In this document: positions 9,302 through 18,366 of the stretch, one piece after another
Layout: every line of letters begins with the position of its first letter
Position numbering within the stretch: position 1 is the stretch's first letter
NCBI RefSeq assembly: GCF_023100685.1
Contig: NZ_CP090064.1
Location: 1,922,001 to 1,986,000 of the forward strand
DNA length: 64,000 bases
Source: Proteus vulgaris
Lineage (GTDB): Bacteria; Pseudomonadota; Gammaproteobacteria; Enterobacterales; Enterobacteriaceae
Direction of reading: 5' to 3'
Notes under the pieces: generated by a model
The model's database searches: none
What the model was told of the DNA's origin: nothing
Seen by the model: only the letters and a program-made list of their open reading frames with translations
Program-made: the position numbers and the translations under genes

Positions 9302-10519
9302 TTATTCTGCTGTTTGAACTGTGTGTTTGCTAACGGATTTATTACGCTGAATAAAGTAGCCAACCGCCATTGGGATCGCTGTTAACGCCATAATTGCTGT
9401 GGTGTTAATAAGCGGTTGTTGGCTGATAAATGCAGACACGATAAAACTTGCTAAACTACAAAGACCCAGTTGTAGTGCATTTTGTAATGCGGCTGCTTTA
9501 CCACTGATTTCAGGATAAGCCGATAAAGCATTAGATACAGCGATTGGATAAGAAGCACCATTCATTGCAGCCATAATACAGAACGGAATTAAGATCGTGG
9601 TTAATGTTGGCTCAGTAAATTTAGCAACAAGGTATAATGCAGTCATACTAACAGCATAGCCAATTAACAGCAGTGGTAATAATGCTTTACCCGTCATTTT
9701 TGACAGTAAAATACGACAACCATAGCCACCGACCATAAAGGCAATAGTTTGTGGAATATAGCTTAAACCGATATCCTGTGGTGAGTAACCCATCTTCTCA
9801 AGAATAATAGGTGAACCTGCTAACCAAGCAAAGAAACCTGCACTACAAGAAGCGTAAACTAATACGTTACCTGTATAGAGAGGGGATTTCAGTAATGTCA
9901 TAAATGACGCAGTAGATTGGTTTGCATCGGAGACTGATTTTTGTTTAATATTTTTCAGCATTAATGTTGGTAACATTAAAACAAGTGTTACTGCCATTAA
10001 TAGCATAAAAATCATACGCCAGCCGCCGTGATTTAATAGTGATGCACCAATTAAAGGGGCGAGTGCAGGTGATAATGCAACCAGTGGCATAATTAAAGCA
10101 AAAACGTGTTGAGCGCGAGATTCATCGAAGCGATCAATAACTAATGCTTGCCAAATAACAGCCGCAGAGCAGACACCAAAAGCTTGTAAGAAGCGCATCG
10201 CAAGTAAACCCGTTGCACTTTCAACCCACAACATACCAAGGCAGCCTAAAGAGAAAAGGCTTAATCCAATAAGAAGAATAGGTTTACGACCAACTTTGTC
10301 AGAAAGTGGTCCCCAAAGTAACTGAGCAACAGCAAAACCAAATAAAAAGATACTTAAGCTATTACTGATAGCGCTTTCGCTGATAGCAAGTTCACGCTGC
10401 ATCATACCGAATGCAGGCAAGTACATATCAATTGCTAAGTAACCCAGCATACTCAAACCTGCTAGGTACACCATGAAGCTCATAGGTGTTTTTGATTGTG
10501 TGGACGTTTTAGTATTCAT
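9302..10519 (-). CDS. punC: MFS purine nucleoside exporter/importer PunC (YdhC)
   Basis: The 405-residue protein is a 12-helix major facilitator of the Bcr/CflA drug-resistance subfamily. It has the MFS signature GPLSDKVGRKPILL in the loop after helix 2 and typical MFLMYLAGLSMLGYLAIDMYLP-like first helix. In E. coli ydhC was renamed punC as a purine-nucleoside (adenosine) transporter controlled by PunR. Here it is divergent from the same LysR gene with a 118-base gap and next to purR, so the assignment is strong by synteny. Substrate is inferred from the E. coli work. Confidence 0.92.
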   Translation of the reverse strand: MNTKTSTQSKTPMSFMVYLAGLSMLGYLAIDMYLPAFGMMQRELAISESAISNSLSIFLFGFAVAQLLWGPLSDKVGRKPILLIGLSLFSLGCLGMLWVESATGLLAMRFLQAFGVCSAAVIWQALVIDRFDESRAQHVFALIMPLVALSPALAPLIGASLLNHGGWRMIFMLLMAVTLVLMLPTLMLKNIKQKSVSDANQSTASFMTLLKSPLYTGNVLVYASCSAGFFAWLAGSPIILEKMGYSPQDIGLSYIPQTIAFMVGGYGCRILLSKMTGKALLPLLLIGYAVSMTALYLVAKFTEPTLTTILIPFCIMAAMNGASYPIAVSNALSAYPEISGKAAALQNALQLGLCSLASFIVSAFISQQPLINTTAIMALTAIPMAVGYFIQRNKSVSKHTVQTAE

Positions 10520-10637
10520 TTTATTTTCTATGCTATGTGATGTAGAACATTTTATGTATTGTAACTAAGACTTATTTTACTTGTGAAACGGGAATATTTG
10601 GTTAATGCTGTGAAAAATTTTCAAAGGAATAAACTCT

Positions 10638-11540
10638 ATGTGGTCAGAATACTCTTTAGAAGTTGTCGATGCAGTCGCAAGAACAGGAAGTTTTAGCTCC
10701 GCTGCTCAAGAATTGCACAGAGTGCCCTCCGCCGTTAGTTATACTGTTCGGCAATTAGAGGAATGGCTCGCCGTTCCTTTATTTGAGCGCCGTCACCGTG
10801 ATGTAGAATTAACCGATGCGGGTAAAATTTTCATCAAAGAAGCGCGATCTGTTATCAAAAAAATGAATGACACTCGACACCTATGTCAACAGGTTTCCAA
10901 TGGGTGGCGTGGTCAATTTAGTATAGCAGTTGATGGCATTGTTAAACCCGAAAGAACACAACAACTTATTCTCGATTTTTATCGCCATTTTCCTGATATT
11001 GAGTTGTATGTCTACCCAGAAGTGTTTAATGGGGTGTGGGACTCCTTAGTTAATGGTCGTGTTGATTTAGCCATTGGTGCAACAAGAGCGTCACCGATTG
11101 GTGAACGTTATAGTTTCAGGGATATGGGTTTTATGCCTTGGCGCTGTGTTTGTCATGTTGATCACCCATTAGCTAAAGCAGAACATCCATTAACCGATGA
11201 TGAAATGCGACCTTATCCTAGCTTATGTTTAGAGGATACATCACGTAGTTTACCAAAGCGTGACACTTGGGCGTTAAATAACCAACGTAGAATGGTTGTA
11301 CCAACATGGGATATGGGGCTTGAGTGTTTGTTGGCAGGATTATGTGTAGGAATGGTACCTTGGCATCGTGCTGAGCCATTGATAGCCCAAGGAAAGCTAG
11401 TTACTTTAAAACTTGCACAGCCATTGCCAGACAGTCCATGCTGTCTGACGTGGGTTGATAAAAGTGAATCGCCTGCTTTAACGTGGTTGTTAGATTATCT
11501 TGGAAATAGCCAAACCTTAAATGAGGAATGGCTTCGCTAG
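10638..11540 (+). CDS. punR: LysR-type regulator PunR (YdhB)
   Basis: The 300-residue protein has an N-terminal winged helix-turn-helix (about 1-60, with GSFSSAAQELHRVPSAVSYT) and a C-terminal substrate-binding domain (from about 90). In E. coli PunR activates punC in response to adenosine. The gene is divergent from punC, the classical LysR arrangement, so operator sites are expected in the 118-base gap. AAAGGAATAAACTCT precedes the ATG. It converges with purR. Confidence 0.94.
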   Translation: MWSEYSLEVVDAVARTGSFSSAAQELHRVPSAVSYTVRQLEEWLAVPLFERRHRDVELTDAGKIFIKEARSVIKKMNDTRHLCQQVSNGWRGQFSIAVDGIVKPERTQQLILDFYRHFPDIELYVYPEVFNGVWDSLVNGRVDLAIGATRASPIGERYSFRDMGFMPWRCVCHVDHPLAKAEHPLTDDEMRPYPSLCLEDTSRSLPKRDTWALNNQRRMVVPTWDMGLECLLAGLCVGMVPWHRAEPLIAQGKLVTLKLAQPLPDSPCCLTWVDKSESPALTWLLDYLGNSQTLNEEWLR

Positions 11541-11562
11541 ACATCAGATAACTGAATAGGAA

Positions 11563-12588
11563 TTAGCGACGATAGTCGATAAAAGGACCATCAGCAACTG
11601 AACGACGCTCAACCAATCGAGGGTGTACTTCGATTGTTTGGGCATCTTCACGTTTGTTAACGATGCGATCAAGCAACATTGATAAGGCCATTTGACCTAA
11701 ACGTTCTTTGGGCTGGTGGACTGTGGTTAGTGCAGGGGTAAAATAACGTGCATTACGAATATTGTCATAACCTACGATTGAAATATCAAAAGGAACACGT
11801 AAACCTAGCTCATCTGCAGCACAGATTGCACCCATTGCCATCACATCACCGCCACAAAAAACTGCAGTAGGGCGTTGTTTTTGATTTAGCATTTGATACA
11901 TCGCTTTATAACCTGACTCAGGTTCAAAGTCACCTTGTACAATCCACTCATCTTTTACTGTGATTTTGGCTTCTTCCATGGCTTTTAGAAAGCCTTGTAG
12001 ACGACCACCACCGGTGTTGCGCTCTAATGGTCCAGGAATAATACCGATATCACGATGACCTCGTTCGATAAGATAACGGCCAGCGATATAACCACCATGA
12101 AAAGCGTTATCGATAATAGTATCTGTAAAGTCGCCACGGGCCTTACCCCAATCCATGACAACCATGGGAATATTACGATAGCCTTCCAAAAGAGTCAGAA
12201 GATGATCGGGATATTCAGAACACATCACTAATAACCCATCAACGCGTTTTTGTGCCAGCATCGCTAAATAGGCTTTTTGTTTATCAAGATTATTATGTGA
12301 ATTACATAAAATCAGTGTATAGCCTTTGCTATAACAACTGTTTTCAACTGCTTCAATCACTTCAGCAAAGTAAGGAGCTTCACTGGACGTGGCTAACAGG
12401 CCAATAGATTTGGTGTGATTGACTTTCAAACTACGCGCAACGGCACTAGGCGAATAATTTAATTCTTTTATAGCGGCCCAAACTGCTGCCCGTGTGTTCT
12501 CAGCAACAAAACGTGTTTTGTTGATCACATGAGAAACAGTCGTGGTTGATACGCCTGCGCGTTTTGCCACGTCTTTTATTGTTGCCAT
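11563..12588 (-). CDS. purR: Purine repressor PurR
   Basis: The 341-residue LacI-family protein matches E. coli PurR in length. The N-terminal helix-turn-helix is [20 protein letters not shown] and the hinge helix lies near residues 48-56. The C-terminal periplasmic-binding-protein-like domain binds hypoxanthine or guanine as corepressor. PurR represses purine synthesis genes and many others. I did not find a clear PUR box (ACGCAAACGT-like) in the 270 bases upstream. Its neighbours, punR on one side and cydH/sodB on the other, match E. coli. Confidence 0.97.
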   Translation of the reverse strand: MATIKDVAKRAGVSTTTVSHVINKTRFVAENTRAAVWAAIKELNYSPSAVARSLKVNHTKSIGLLATSSEAPYFAEVIEAVENSCYSKGYTLILCNSHNNLDKQKAYLAMLAQKRVDGLLVMCSEYPDHLLTLLEGYRNIPMVVMDWGKARGDFTDTIIDNAFHGGYIAGRYLIERGHRDIGIIPGPLERNTGGGRLQGFLKAMEEAKITVKDEWIVQGDFEPESGYKAMYQMLNQKQRPTAVFCGGDVMAMGAICAADELGLRVPFDISIVGYDNIRNARYFTPALTTVHQPKERLGQMALSMLLDRIVNKREDAQTIEVHPRLVERRSVADGPFIDYRR

Positions 12589-12856
12589 GGTGTGGAAAAC
12601 TCCTGACCTTCATTGGTCTCTTTTATCTAATTTTGTGGTTTAACTGCCAGTATAGTCATACATAGGGCAAACACTGGCAATAATTTAGCGATTAGCTATG
12701 AATTTTGTATGATCTAGCTCAAAAGTGAAAGTATTAATCAATGTTATAAATTGTGCACTGGTCGCTATTTTAGCAAATTTTGATATGTGATAATAATTAA
12801 CCATGACAAGGTTATGGTTAATAACGTGTATTATAATCATATTGAGGGAGATATAG

Positions 12857-12940
12857 ATGGATACGGATCTGAAATTTGGTTTGAGCACAGCAGTAGCAGC
12901 GCTTGTTATGATTGTTTTATTTTCAACTATGTTGTTCTAA
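12857..12940 (+). CDS. cydH: CydH (YnhF) small subunit of cytochrome bd-I oxidase
   Basis: A 27-residue membrane micropeptide, MDTDLKFGLSTAVAALVMIV followed by LFSTMLF. Its start resembles E. coli YnhF/CydH (MSTDLKFSL...), which is one transmembrane helix of the bd-I oxidase where it blocks an oxygen entry path. Like the E. coli gene it lies between purR and sodB and points away from purR. GAGGGAG precedes the ATG by six or seven bases, and a strong terminator follows about 60 bases after the stop. It is too short for routine gene calling. Divergence in the C-terminal half leaves a small doubt. Confidence 0.85.
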   Translation: MDTDLKFGLSTAVAALVMIVLFSTMLF

Positions 12941-12999
12941 TCACTGCTTTATAAAATATCCGATCAATTGTAATAATAAATTATCGAATATCTGAATAT

Positions 13000-13024
13000 A
13001 ACAAAGGGCTCAAGGCCCTTTGTT
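13000..13024. terminator. Terminator between cydH and sodB
   Basis: AACAAAGGGC and GCCCTTTGTT form a perfect stem around a short loop (CAAG region). It lies between convergent cydH and sodB and probably serves both. Confidence 0.85.
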
Positions 13025-13077
13025 ATTATGTCACCAAAAATGAATCACAATCATTCACTTTTGATCACTAAGTTCAA

Positions 13078-13656
13078 TTAAGCTAGGTTAGCTTCAACAA
13101 ATGACCAGTTAACCAGTGCCCAGAACTCTTCTAAATATTTAACGCGGGCATTACGGTAGTCGATGTAGTAAGCGTGTTCCCATACATCCACAGTTAACAG
13201 AGGTTTGTCTGCACCTGAAACTGGCGTTGCCGCATTAGAGGTGTTAACAATGGCAACTGAACCGTCAGCTTTTTTAACTAACCAAGTCCAACCAGAACCG
13301 AAGTTTTTAGCGGCTGCATCATTAAATTGCTTTTTAAACTCTTCAAAAGAGCCAAATGCTTTGTTGATAGCATCAGCAATTTTACCTGTTGGTGCGCCAC
13401 CTGCATTTGGTGCTAAACAGTTCCAGTAGAAAGTGTGGTTCCATACTTGAGCCGCGTTATTGAAGATGCCACCATCAGTAGATTTAATGATTTCTTCTAA
13501 AGATTTGCTTTCTAAATCAGTACCTTTAACCAGATTGTTTAAGTTGGTTACATAGGTTTGGTGATGTTTACCATAGTGGAATTCTAATGTTTCTTTAGAG
13601 ATATGTGGCTCAAGAGCATCTAACGCATAAGGTAATTTTGGTAATTCGAAAGACAT
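13078..13656 (-). CDS. sodB: Iron superoxide dismutase
   Basis: The 192-residue protein (E. coli 193) dismutates superoxide to oxygen and peroxide in the cytoplasm. The start is [15 protein letters not shown] after AAAGGAGTACGCA; an upstream in-frame extension is leader sequence. Metal ligands appear in [12 protein letters not shown] (His), WNHTFYWN (His) and [13 protein letters not shown] (Asp and His). The block [13 protein letters not shown] fits the Fe type. The start region contains GCAATGTC, an exact complement of the RyhB core found at 35.4 kb. In E. coli sodB is repressed by RyhB when iron is scarce and by FnrS without oxygen. Confidence 0.97.
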   Translation of the reverse strand: MSFELPKLPYALDALEPHISKETLEFHYGKHHQTYVTNLNNLVKGTDLESKSLEEIIKSTDGGIFNNAAQVWNHTFYWNCLAPNAGGAPTGKIADAINKAFGSFEEFKKQFNDAAAKNFGSGWTWLVKKADGSVAIVNTSNAATPVSGADKPLLTVDVWEHAYYIDYRNARVKYLEEFWALVNWSFVEANLA

Positions 13657-13659
13657 TGC
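13652..13659 (-). promoter_or_regulatory. Predicted RyhB pairing site over the sodB start codon
   Basis: The mRNA reads GCAAUGUC across the start codon, perfectly complementary to GACAUUGC in the RyhB core encoded at 35442-35449. The same positions are used in the characterised E. coli RyhB-sodB duplex. Pairing in this organism is inferred. Confidence 0.7.
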
Positions 13660-14032
13660 GTACTCCTTTATACTATCTATTTCGGGTTTTGTGCCTGAAA
13701 TCATTTCATCTAAATTGATAAAATGAGGCAAATGAATCACTAATTTGTTGCTATTTTGCTAATTATTTTAACAAAAACCTGCTGAAATAACAGCTAAATA
13801 TATTTTATCTATAGTTATAAGCCATATAGATTAGTAATACTCATAAGAGTATATCCCTCTTGCTTACACGTAAAGTAGCAAAATCGCATTTATAATGAGA
13901 TAGGTAAAAATAAAAAAATAACAATTTAATGCTGTTACGATAGCTTAATGAATCAATTAACATTGTGTGGTTCAGGAGAAGTAGTTACAGCTCATATAGG
14001 GTAATGAACTTGTTTCTAAAGGAATATACAAT
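13657..14032. other. Region between sodB and the accessory cassette
   Basis: No convincing gene. It contains the sodB leader and promoter and the upstream region of the first accessory gene. A short 18-codon frame starting near 13949 has no ribosome binding site and is not called. Confidence 0.5.
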
Positions 14033-14557
14033 ATGAAAAAGCTATTTATAGCTATTGGCATGATAGTATTTTTATCTGGTTTTGGTTTTAAAAGTAATGA
14101 ACCTTTGAAATTAGATTTTGGAAGATCAATTGATGATATTCCTTTTATAAAAAATGGCGTGTGTGAAACAGAGGAAGATATTGTCACTTGTTTTTTTAAT
14201 AATGAGCCTCCGTTTGAGAAAGACTCTGATAGAAATGCATTAAAATTTTATAAAGGTAAATTAATTGGCGTAGAGCTATCCTATTTTGGTGGCGATGACA
14301 TTGATTCGGTCTGTGATCTTTTAGCTCAGAAAATGAAAAATATTTATCCTTTAGTTAAAGATAAAAAAGCATTGTTAACAGAGGTAAATAACTGTAAGGA
14401 GTTAGAGGTAATCGAATATGAGTCATTAAGTGAGAATAAAATATTTGTATTTTCTGATATAAAGAGTATTGAGGCTAAAGAAGGGGATATAGAAATAATG
14501 TATTCACATAAGCCTTATTATTTATACATTTATCGTCGTAGCGATATTGTAGATTAA
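14033..14557 (+). CDS. Unknown secreted protein
   Basis: I do not recognise this 174-residue protein. It has a basic start and hydrophobic segment (MKKLFIAIGMIVFLSGFGFK) that fits a signal peptide without a lipobox, so it is probably periplasmic. The rest is acidic, with four Cys (positions about 44, 53, 94 and 122) that could form disulfides. TAAAGGAATATACA precedes the ATG. It is the first of three same-strand genes of low GC inserted between sodB and grxD, separated from the next by 29 bases, so the two are probably co-transcribed. Confidence 0.75.
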   Translation: MKKLFIAIGMIVFLSGFGFKSNEPLKLDFGRSIDDIPFIKNGVCETEEDIVTCFFNNEPPFEKDSDRNALKFYKGKLIGVELSYFGGDDIDSVCDLLAQKMKNIYPLVKDKKALLTEVNNCKELEVIEYESLSENKIFVFSDIKSIEAKEGDIEIMYSHKPYYLYIYRRSDIVD

Positions 14558-14586
14558 ATTTACGCAAATAGAGTGTAGGAGTTAAA

Positions 14587-14946
14587 ATGAGTTATAATAT
14601 TGCATTATTTGATTTTCCTATTCCGGATGATTTTGAAAAAGCGTGTGAATACTTCGAAAAATATGAAGATGAAGATATTCAAGAATTAAGCCCATCAATG
14701 TTGCGTTTTTATCAAGAAATTTCTTATTTATATCCATGCCTTTGCGAATTACCTGATGATGAAATAGATGATAGTGTGTGGTGTGATGGGCCTTTAATTA
14801 ATAACTTTATGACCAAAATCCCAGTTATTGGTTTTGTTTACTCTAAAGTAGATGAAACTCTTCCTGTGGTTATTAAATTAGCAAATAAAATAGGAATTTC
14901 AGTCCTTGATTGGCAGCAAGGAACGGTATTTAATGCTAAACAATAA
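14587..14946 (+). CDS. Unknown small acidic cytoplasmic protein
   Basis: This 119-residue acidic protein has no signal or membrane segment. The layout MSYNIALFDFPIPDD ... YPCLCELPDDEIDDS-W-DGPLI ... GFVYSKVDETLPVVIKLA ... VLDWQQGTVF recalls a widespread family of short uncharacterised proteins with the same ends, found in many proteobacteria. I know no function for it. TAGGAGTTAAA precedes the ATG. It may be a partner or an immunity protein for another gene, but there is no direct evidence. Confidence 0.75.
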   Translation: MSYNIALFDFPIPDDFEKACEYFEKYEDEDIQELSPSMLRFYQEISYLYPCLCELPDDEIDDSVWCDGPLINNFMTKIPVIGFVYSKVDETLPVVIKLANKIGISVLDWQQGTVFNAKQ

Positions 14947-15025
14947 AATGATATTTGAGATGGTATAAGGGTTGATTTAAATTCTCCGATAATAGTTTAA
15001 ATTTTTTCAATGGAGTGATAAAAGC

Positions 15026-15529
15026 ATGCATGGAAGTATAATTTTTAAGTATTTTTCTATAAAAAATTTAGTTCAGAGTCTATTTTTGCTTATTTTTTGT
15101 GGTGTGCTAAATGGCTGTAGCATGTTCTATGGTATTGCATGCAGTACCAGTATTTTATTTACACCGTCAGAATCACAAGAAAAAATCTATATGCCAGAAG
15201 CTGTTGTTAATCAAAATTATGATCAACAGATTGAAATTGGGGTATTTTCTGGTTTAGCTCCATATTATATTGTGGAAAGTCCTGAATGGGTTACTGTGAC
15301 ATTAATGATCAAAAATAAAGATGGGGAGTGGCTTTCTCTTATTACAGATGAAGATTGGCAAAAGCATGTCATGCATCAAGACGAGCGTCCTATCATTTTT
15401 GCTCATTTACAAGGAACAGCACCTAAAAGTGGCAATGTACGGATAAAAATAAAAGCCACAGTAGGGCGTACTATGTGTGGTACAACGGATCCTGTTTTTG
15501 CTTTACAAGTCAAAGTGAGAAAAGAATAA
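15026..15529 (+). CDS. Unknown lipoprotein
   Basis: The 167-residue protein has an N-terminal hydrophobic segment with the lipobox LNGC (Cys31), so it is probably a membrane-anchored lipoprotein. The mature part is rich in beta-strand-forming residues (VTVTLMIKNKDGEW, GNVRIKIKATVG) and could be an immunoglobulin-like fold. Several further Cys are present (SMFYGIACST, TMCGTTD). I do not recognise the family. TGGAGTGATAAAAGC precedes the ATG. It is the last gene of a three-gene low-GC group and is followed by a terminator. Confidence 0.75.
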   Translation: MHGSIIFKYFSIKNLVQSLFLLIFCGVLNGCSMFYGIACSTSILFTPSESQEKIYMPEAVVNQNYDQQIEIGVFSGLAPYYIVESPEWVTVTLMIKNKDGEWLSLITDEDWQKHVMHQDERPIIFAHLQGTAPKSGNVRIKIKATVGRTMCGTTDPVFALQVKVRKE

Positions 15530-15624
15530 GCTATCCGTGATACTTAAATATATTTGTTTTAATTAGGTGAAGATTACCTAATGAGATTCGTTCATTTTAT
15601 TTTATCTATAAATACCCTAACTTA

Positions 15625-15660
15625 CTAAAATCTAACATTATTAGAAATGTTAGATTTTAG
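15625..15660. terminator. Bidirectional terminator
   Basis: CTAAAATCTAACATT and AATGTTAGATTTTAG form a long perfect stem with a short loop (ATTAGA region). It separates the convergent lipoprotein gene and the TauE-type transporter gene. Confidence 0.9.
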
Positions 15661-15714
15661 TATTGCTTGTTTTTATAGAATAATTTAACGGAATATGATT
15701 TTCAGAACAGGCGC

Positions 15715-16533
15715 TTATCCTGTAATAAGCGTATACATCATTTTCACTACGACTAAGAATAGGAATAATGCAAATATTTGACGAACTCTAGGAATTGGTA
15801 GGCGATAAGCAACTTTAACACCGATAGGTGCGAAGAGTATGCTAGTTATGCTTATTCCGATAAAGGCAGGTAAATAGATAAAACCCAAGTAATAATCATC
15901 AATATTTGTTTGATTCCAACCGTAGACAATACCCATGATTGTGCCGATAGAAGCAATGATGACACCAATCATTGAAGAGGTTGCAATACATTTACGTGTA
16001 TTAAATCCCCAATGACTTAAAAGAGGGATAGTAATAGTGCCACCAGCAATGCCGATAAAGCTGGATATAAAACCAATTAAAGAGCCACCACTTGTTAAGG
16101 CAGGTTTTGAAACAACAGGATCTTTTACGTTTTCAATGCGTTCCGCTTCTTTCTTTTTAGTTAATAAACCATAGATGGTATATACCATGAAAATACAGAA
16201 CACGATTTGCAATATCGTGTTTGACATTTTTTGTACTAGAAATGTTCCCACAAGCATACCAATGATAGTGCCAATGGATAATAAAGGAAATTGTTGCCAT
16301 AAAATGGCTTTATGCTTGTTATGGGAATACGCCGAAGATGCAGTGGAAAATATAATAACAGAGAATGAGGTAGATAAGGCTATCTTCATCACCATATCTG
16401 TTGGGATGGCTTGCTGGCTGACCACATACATGACCACTGGAACAATGATTGCACCGCCGCCAATACCAAGTAATCCAGCAAAAAAGCCAGTGATACATCC
16501 CACTAAAAGAAACAGTAAAATCATGTCCATCAT
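15715..16533 (-). CDS. TauE/SafE (DUF81) family membrane transporter
   Basis: The 272-residue protein has about eight transmembrane helices in two related halves, with the family pattern GxxAGLLGIGGGAIIVP near residue 20 and GFISSFIGIAGGTITIP near residue 152. Family members are thought to export sulfite, sulfonates or organosulfur compounds; the substrate here is unknown. Two adjacent ATG codons start the frame. The gene is on its own, upstream of an AT-rich gene-less region. Confidence 0.88.
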   Translation of the reverse strand: MMDMILLFLLVGCITGFFAGLLGIGGGAIIVPVVMYVVSQQAIPTDMVMKIALSTSFSVIIFSTASSAYSHNKHKAILWQQFPLLSIGTIIGMLVGTFLVQKMSNTILQIVFCIFMVYTIYGLLTKKKEAERIENVKDPVVSKPALTSGGSLIGFISSFIGIAGGTITIPLLSHWGFNTRKCIATSSMIGVIIASIGTIMGIVYGWNQTNIDDYYLGFIYLPAFIGISITSILFAPIGVKVAYRLPIPRVRQIFALFLFLVVVKMMYTLITG

Positions 16534-17077
16534 TAATACTCATCAGGGTTTATAACAAACTCATTTATATACATTATATCCTTTTAAGAAGGTAGCGTTT
16601 TATCTTAATGTATAGATTATGAAATTTAATGTGTTGATATTGATATGAAAATTGTTATTTCTTTTCTTGCTATTTTTTTAATATGAAAGAATATATAGCT
16701 AAATATAATTCAAATAAAGAAATAAATTAAATATTTAATCTTGGATTTTATAATAAATTATATTTTTAAACTATAAGCTAAAAATAATTATATTAATTTT
16801 ATAGGGATAATAAATCGGAATATGACTAGCTTGTTTTTATTTATTTATGGAAGCCTAGGGTGGCAAGATTTTTCTTATTTAAAATAAGATAACGAAAAGT
16901 TATAGTGCTATTTTTTCATGTTCTATACTTTTAGATCAAAATATTAAGCTATTTAGAAAGAGTCATACATTTATCCATAATGTTGGCGAGGGCGTTGTTT
17001 TATTTAATTAAAATAGATTTTTATCTTAGTGGATTTATATTTTATCTATTTTTTTTTGACTTTATAAAGGAATTTGT
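16534..17077. other. AT-rich intergenic region, no gene recognised
   Basis: More than 500 bases with very low GC. The only small frame of note is a 13-codon hydrophobic peptide near 16645 (MKIVISFLAIFLI), which resembles the start of a signal peptide and may be a gene remnant. No terminator, tRNA or known small RNA was recognised. Confidence 0.5.
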
Positions 17078-17542
17078 ATGAAGAAGACGGTGTTATTACT
17101 ATCTATAATCACATTATTATCAGGGTGTAAAATAAATGAAGCTATTCGTTCAGTTAATAGTGCTGTGAACCAAATAGTTCCATCGATGGAATCGACAGTA
17201 ACTGAAGCGACTTATGCAGAAATATGTAAGGACTTTAGTGATAATGAGATAGCAGCTAAGAAAAAATGGAGAGGAAAGTGGGTTATTTTTGAAGGAAGAG
17301 TGACCACTATTGCAAGTTTGGAAGAAGTAGTCAGATATGACCTCTATAAACCAACACCACCTAAAGTCATTGCTATTTCATTTAATAATAAAGCTAGTGC
17401 TTCATATACTTTAAAACCAAGTGAAGAAGAAAATGTTCTTAAAATTAAGAAAGGACAAACTGCAAAAATAAAAGGTGAAATAACTGATATTGCTAATACT
17501 CTGGGTTGCTTGATCCTTTTAGACAACGGAACCATACAATAA
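17078..17542 (+). CDS. OB-fold (tRNA_anti-like) lipoprotein
   Basis: The 154-residue protein has a lipoprotein signal MKKTVLLLSIITLLSGC (Cys17). The mature part matches the layout of the tRNA_anti-like OB-fold family: an N-terminal helix with NEIAAKKKWRGKWVIFEGRVTTI, then IKKGQTAKIKGEITDI and GCLILLDNGTI. The function of such lipoproteins is not known. TATAAAGGAATTTGT precedes the ATG. It stands alone in an AT-rich stretch before grxD. The domain call is by pattern recognition. Confidence 0.78.
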   Translation: MKKTVLLLSIITLLSGCKINEAIRSVNSAVNQIVPSMESTVTEATYAEICKDFSDNEIAAKKKWRGKWVIFEGRVTTIASLEEVVRYDLYKPTPPKVIAISFNNKASASYTLKPSEEENVLKIKKGQTAKIKGEITDIANTLGCLILLDNGTIQ

Positions 17543-17895
17543 TAATTCATATAATTAAGCTAATCGATTCGAGCACTGAGAGTTTTCTCAATCGAAATGT
17601 TCTCAGCCTCTTAATTGAGGCTTTTTATTTTATTCGTATTTTAGCTCGTAAATGTGTTGGTAGTAGGTAGTGAAATAATGAGATAAAACACACTCATAAA
17701 CATCTGTAACGTATTGATTTATTTTCTATGCATCATCGTGCACTTTCTCGTCAATAGTATTGCGATTTAACACCAACCTATTGTTTTATATTGATAACTA
17801 AACTTATATAGAGCTTTCCAATATAAAGTGGTATTCTTCTTTCATGTTTTCCCCTATAAAGCATATTGAATATAAAAGGCTGTAAGGACTTACAA
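17543..17895. other. grxD upstream region
   Basis: The region contains the lipoprotein terminator and the grxD promoter region. No gene was recognised in the rest. Confidence 0.5.
17604..17631 (+). terminator. Terminator after the OB-fold lipoprotein
   Basis: AGCCTC / GAGGCT with loop TTAATT is followed by TTTTTATTTTATT, located about 60 bases after the stop. Confidence 0.8.
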
Positions 17896-18234
17896 ATGAC
17901 GACTATTGAAAAAATTGAACGCCAGATCAATGAAAACCCAATTATTTTATACATGAAAGGTTCACCAAAATTACCAAGTTGCGGTTTTTCTGCTCAGGCA
18001 GTTCAAGCTATCTCTGCTTGTGGTGAGCGTTTTGCGTATGTTGATATCCTGCAAAACCCAGATATTCGTGCAGAATTACCAAAATATGCACACTGGCCAA
18101 CTTTCCCACAATTATGGGTAGATGGTGAATTAGTCGGTGGATGTGACATCATTCTAGAAATGTATCAGCGCGGTGAATTACAGAAGTTACTAAAAGAGAC
18201 TGCTGATAAATATCGTGGTGAAGAAGAAGCCTAA
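17896..18234 (+). CDS. grxD: Monothiol glutaredoxin GrxD (Grx4)
   Basis: The 112-residue protein carries the monothiol CGFS motif (LPSCGFSAQ, Cys about 30) and the glutathione-binding TFPQLWV and GGCDI blocks. Grx4 proteins bind a glutathione-ligated [2Fe-2S] cluster as dimers and act in iron-sulfur delivery and iron sensing, often with BolA. The start MTTIEKIERQ follows AAGGACTTACAA. In E. coli grxD also lies in this area between rnt and sodB; the intervening lhr and mepH genes are absent here. Confidence 0.97.
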   Translation: MTTIEKIERQINENPIILYMKGSPKLPSCGFSAQAVQAISACGERFAYVDILQNPDIRAELPKYAHWPTFPQLWVDGELVGGCDIILEMYQRGELQKLLKETADKYRGEEEA

Positions 18235-18300
18235 TTATTATTTTTTCTTTTAACAGATTGATATTAAAAGAAATAAAAATAAATTAAGTATTCAATAAGA

Positions 18301-18332
18301 AAAGCCAGTTCAGTGATGAACTGGCTTTTTTC
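18301..18332. terminator. Shared terminator of grxD and rnt
   Basis: AAAAGCCAGTTCA / TGAACTGGCTTTTTT is a strong stem with T-run. It lies between convergent grxD and rnt. Confidence 0.92.
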
Positions 18333-18366
18333 TGTTATTCATATTGTTATCATTGAAATAATAGAA

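Noticed and set aside
12685..12888. Minus-strand frame of 67 codons between purR and cydH
   Set aside because: It overlaps the cydH start region on the other strand and has no ribosome binding site or recognisable features.
16640..16690. Thirteen-codon hydrophobic frame MKIVISFLAIFLI
   Set aside because: Too short, without a ribosome binding site; hydrophobic frames are common in such AT-rich DNA. Kept only as a possible gene remnant in the intergenic note.
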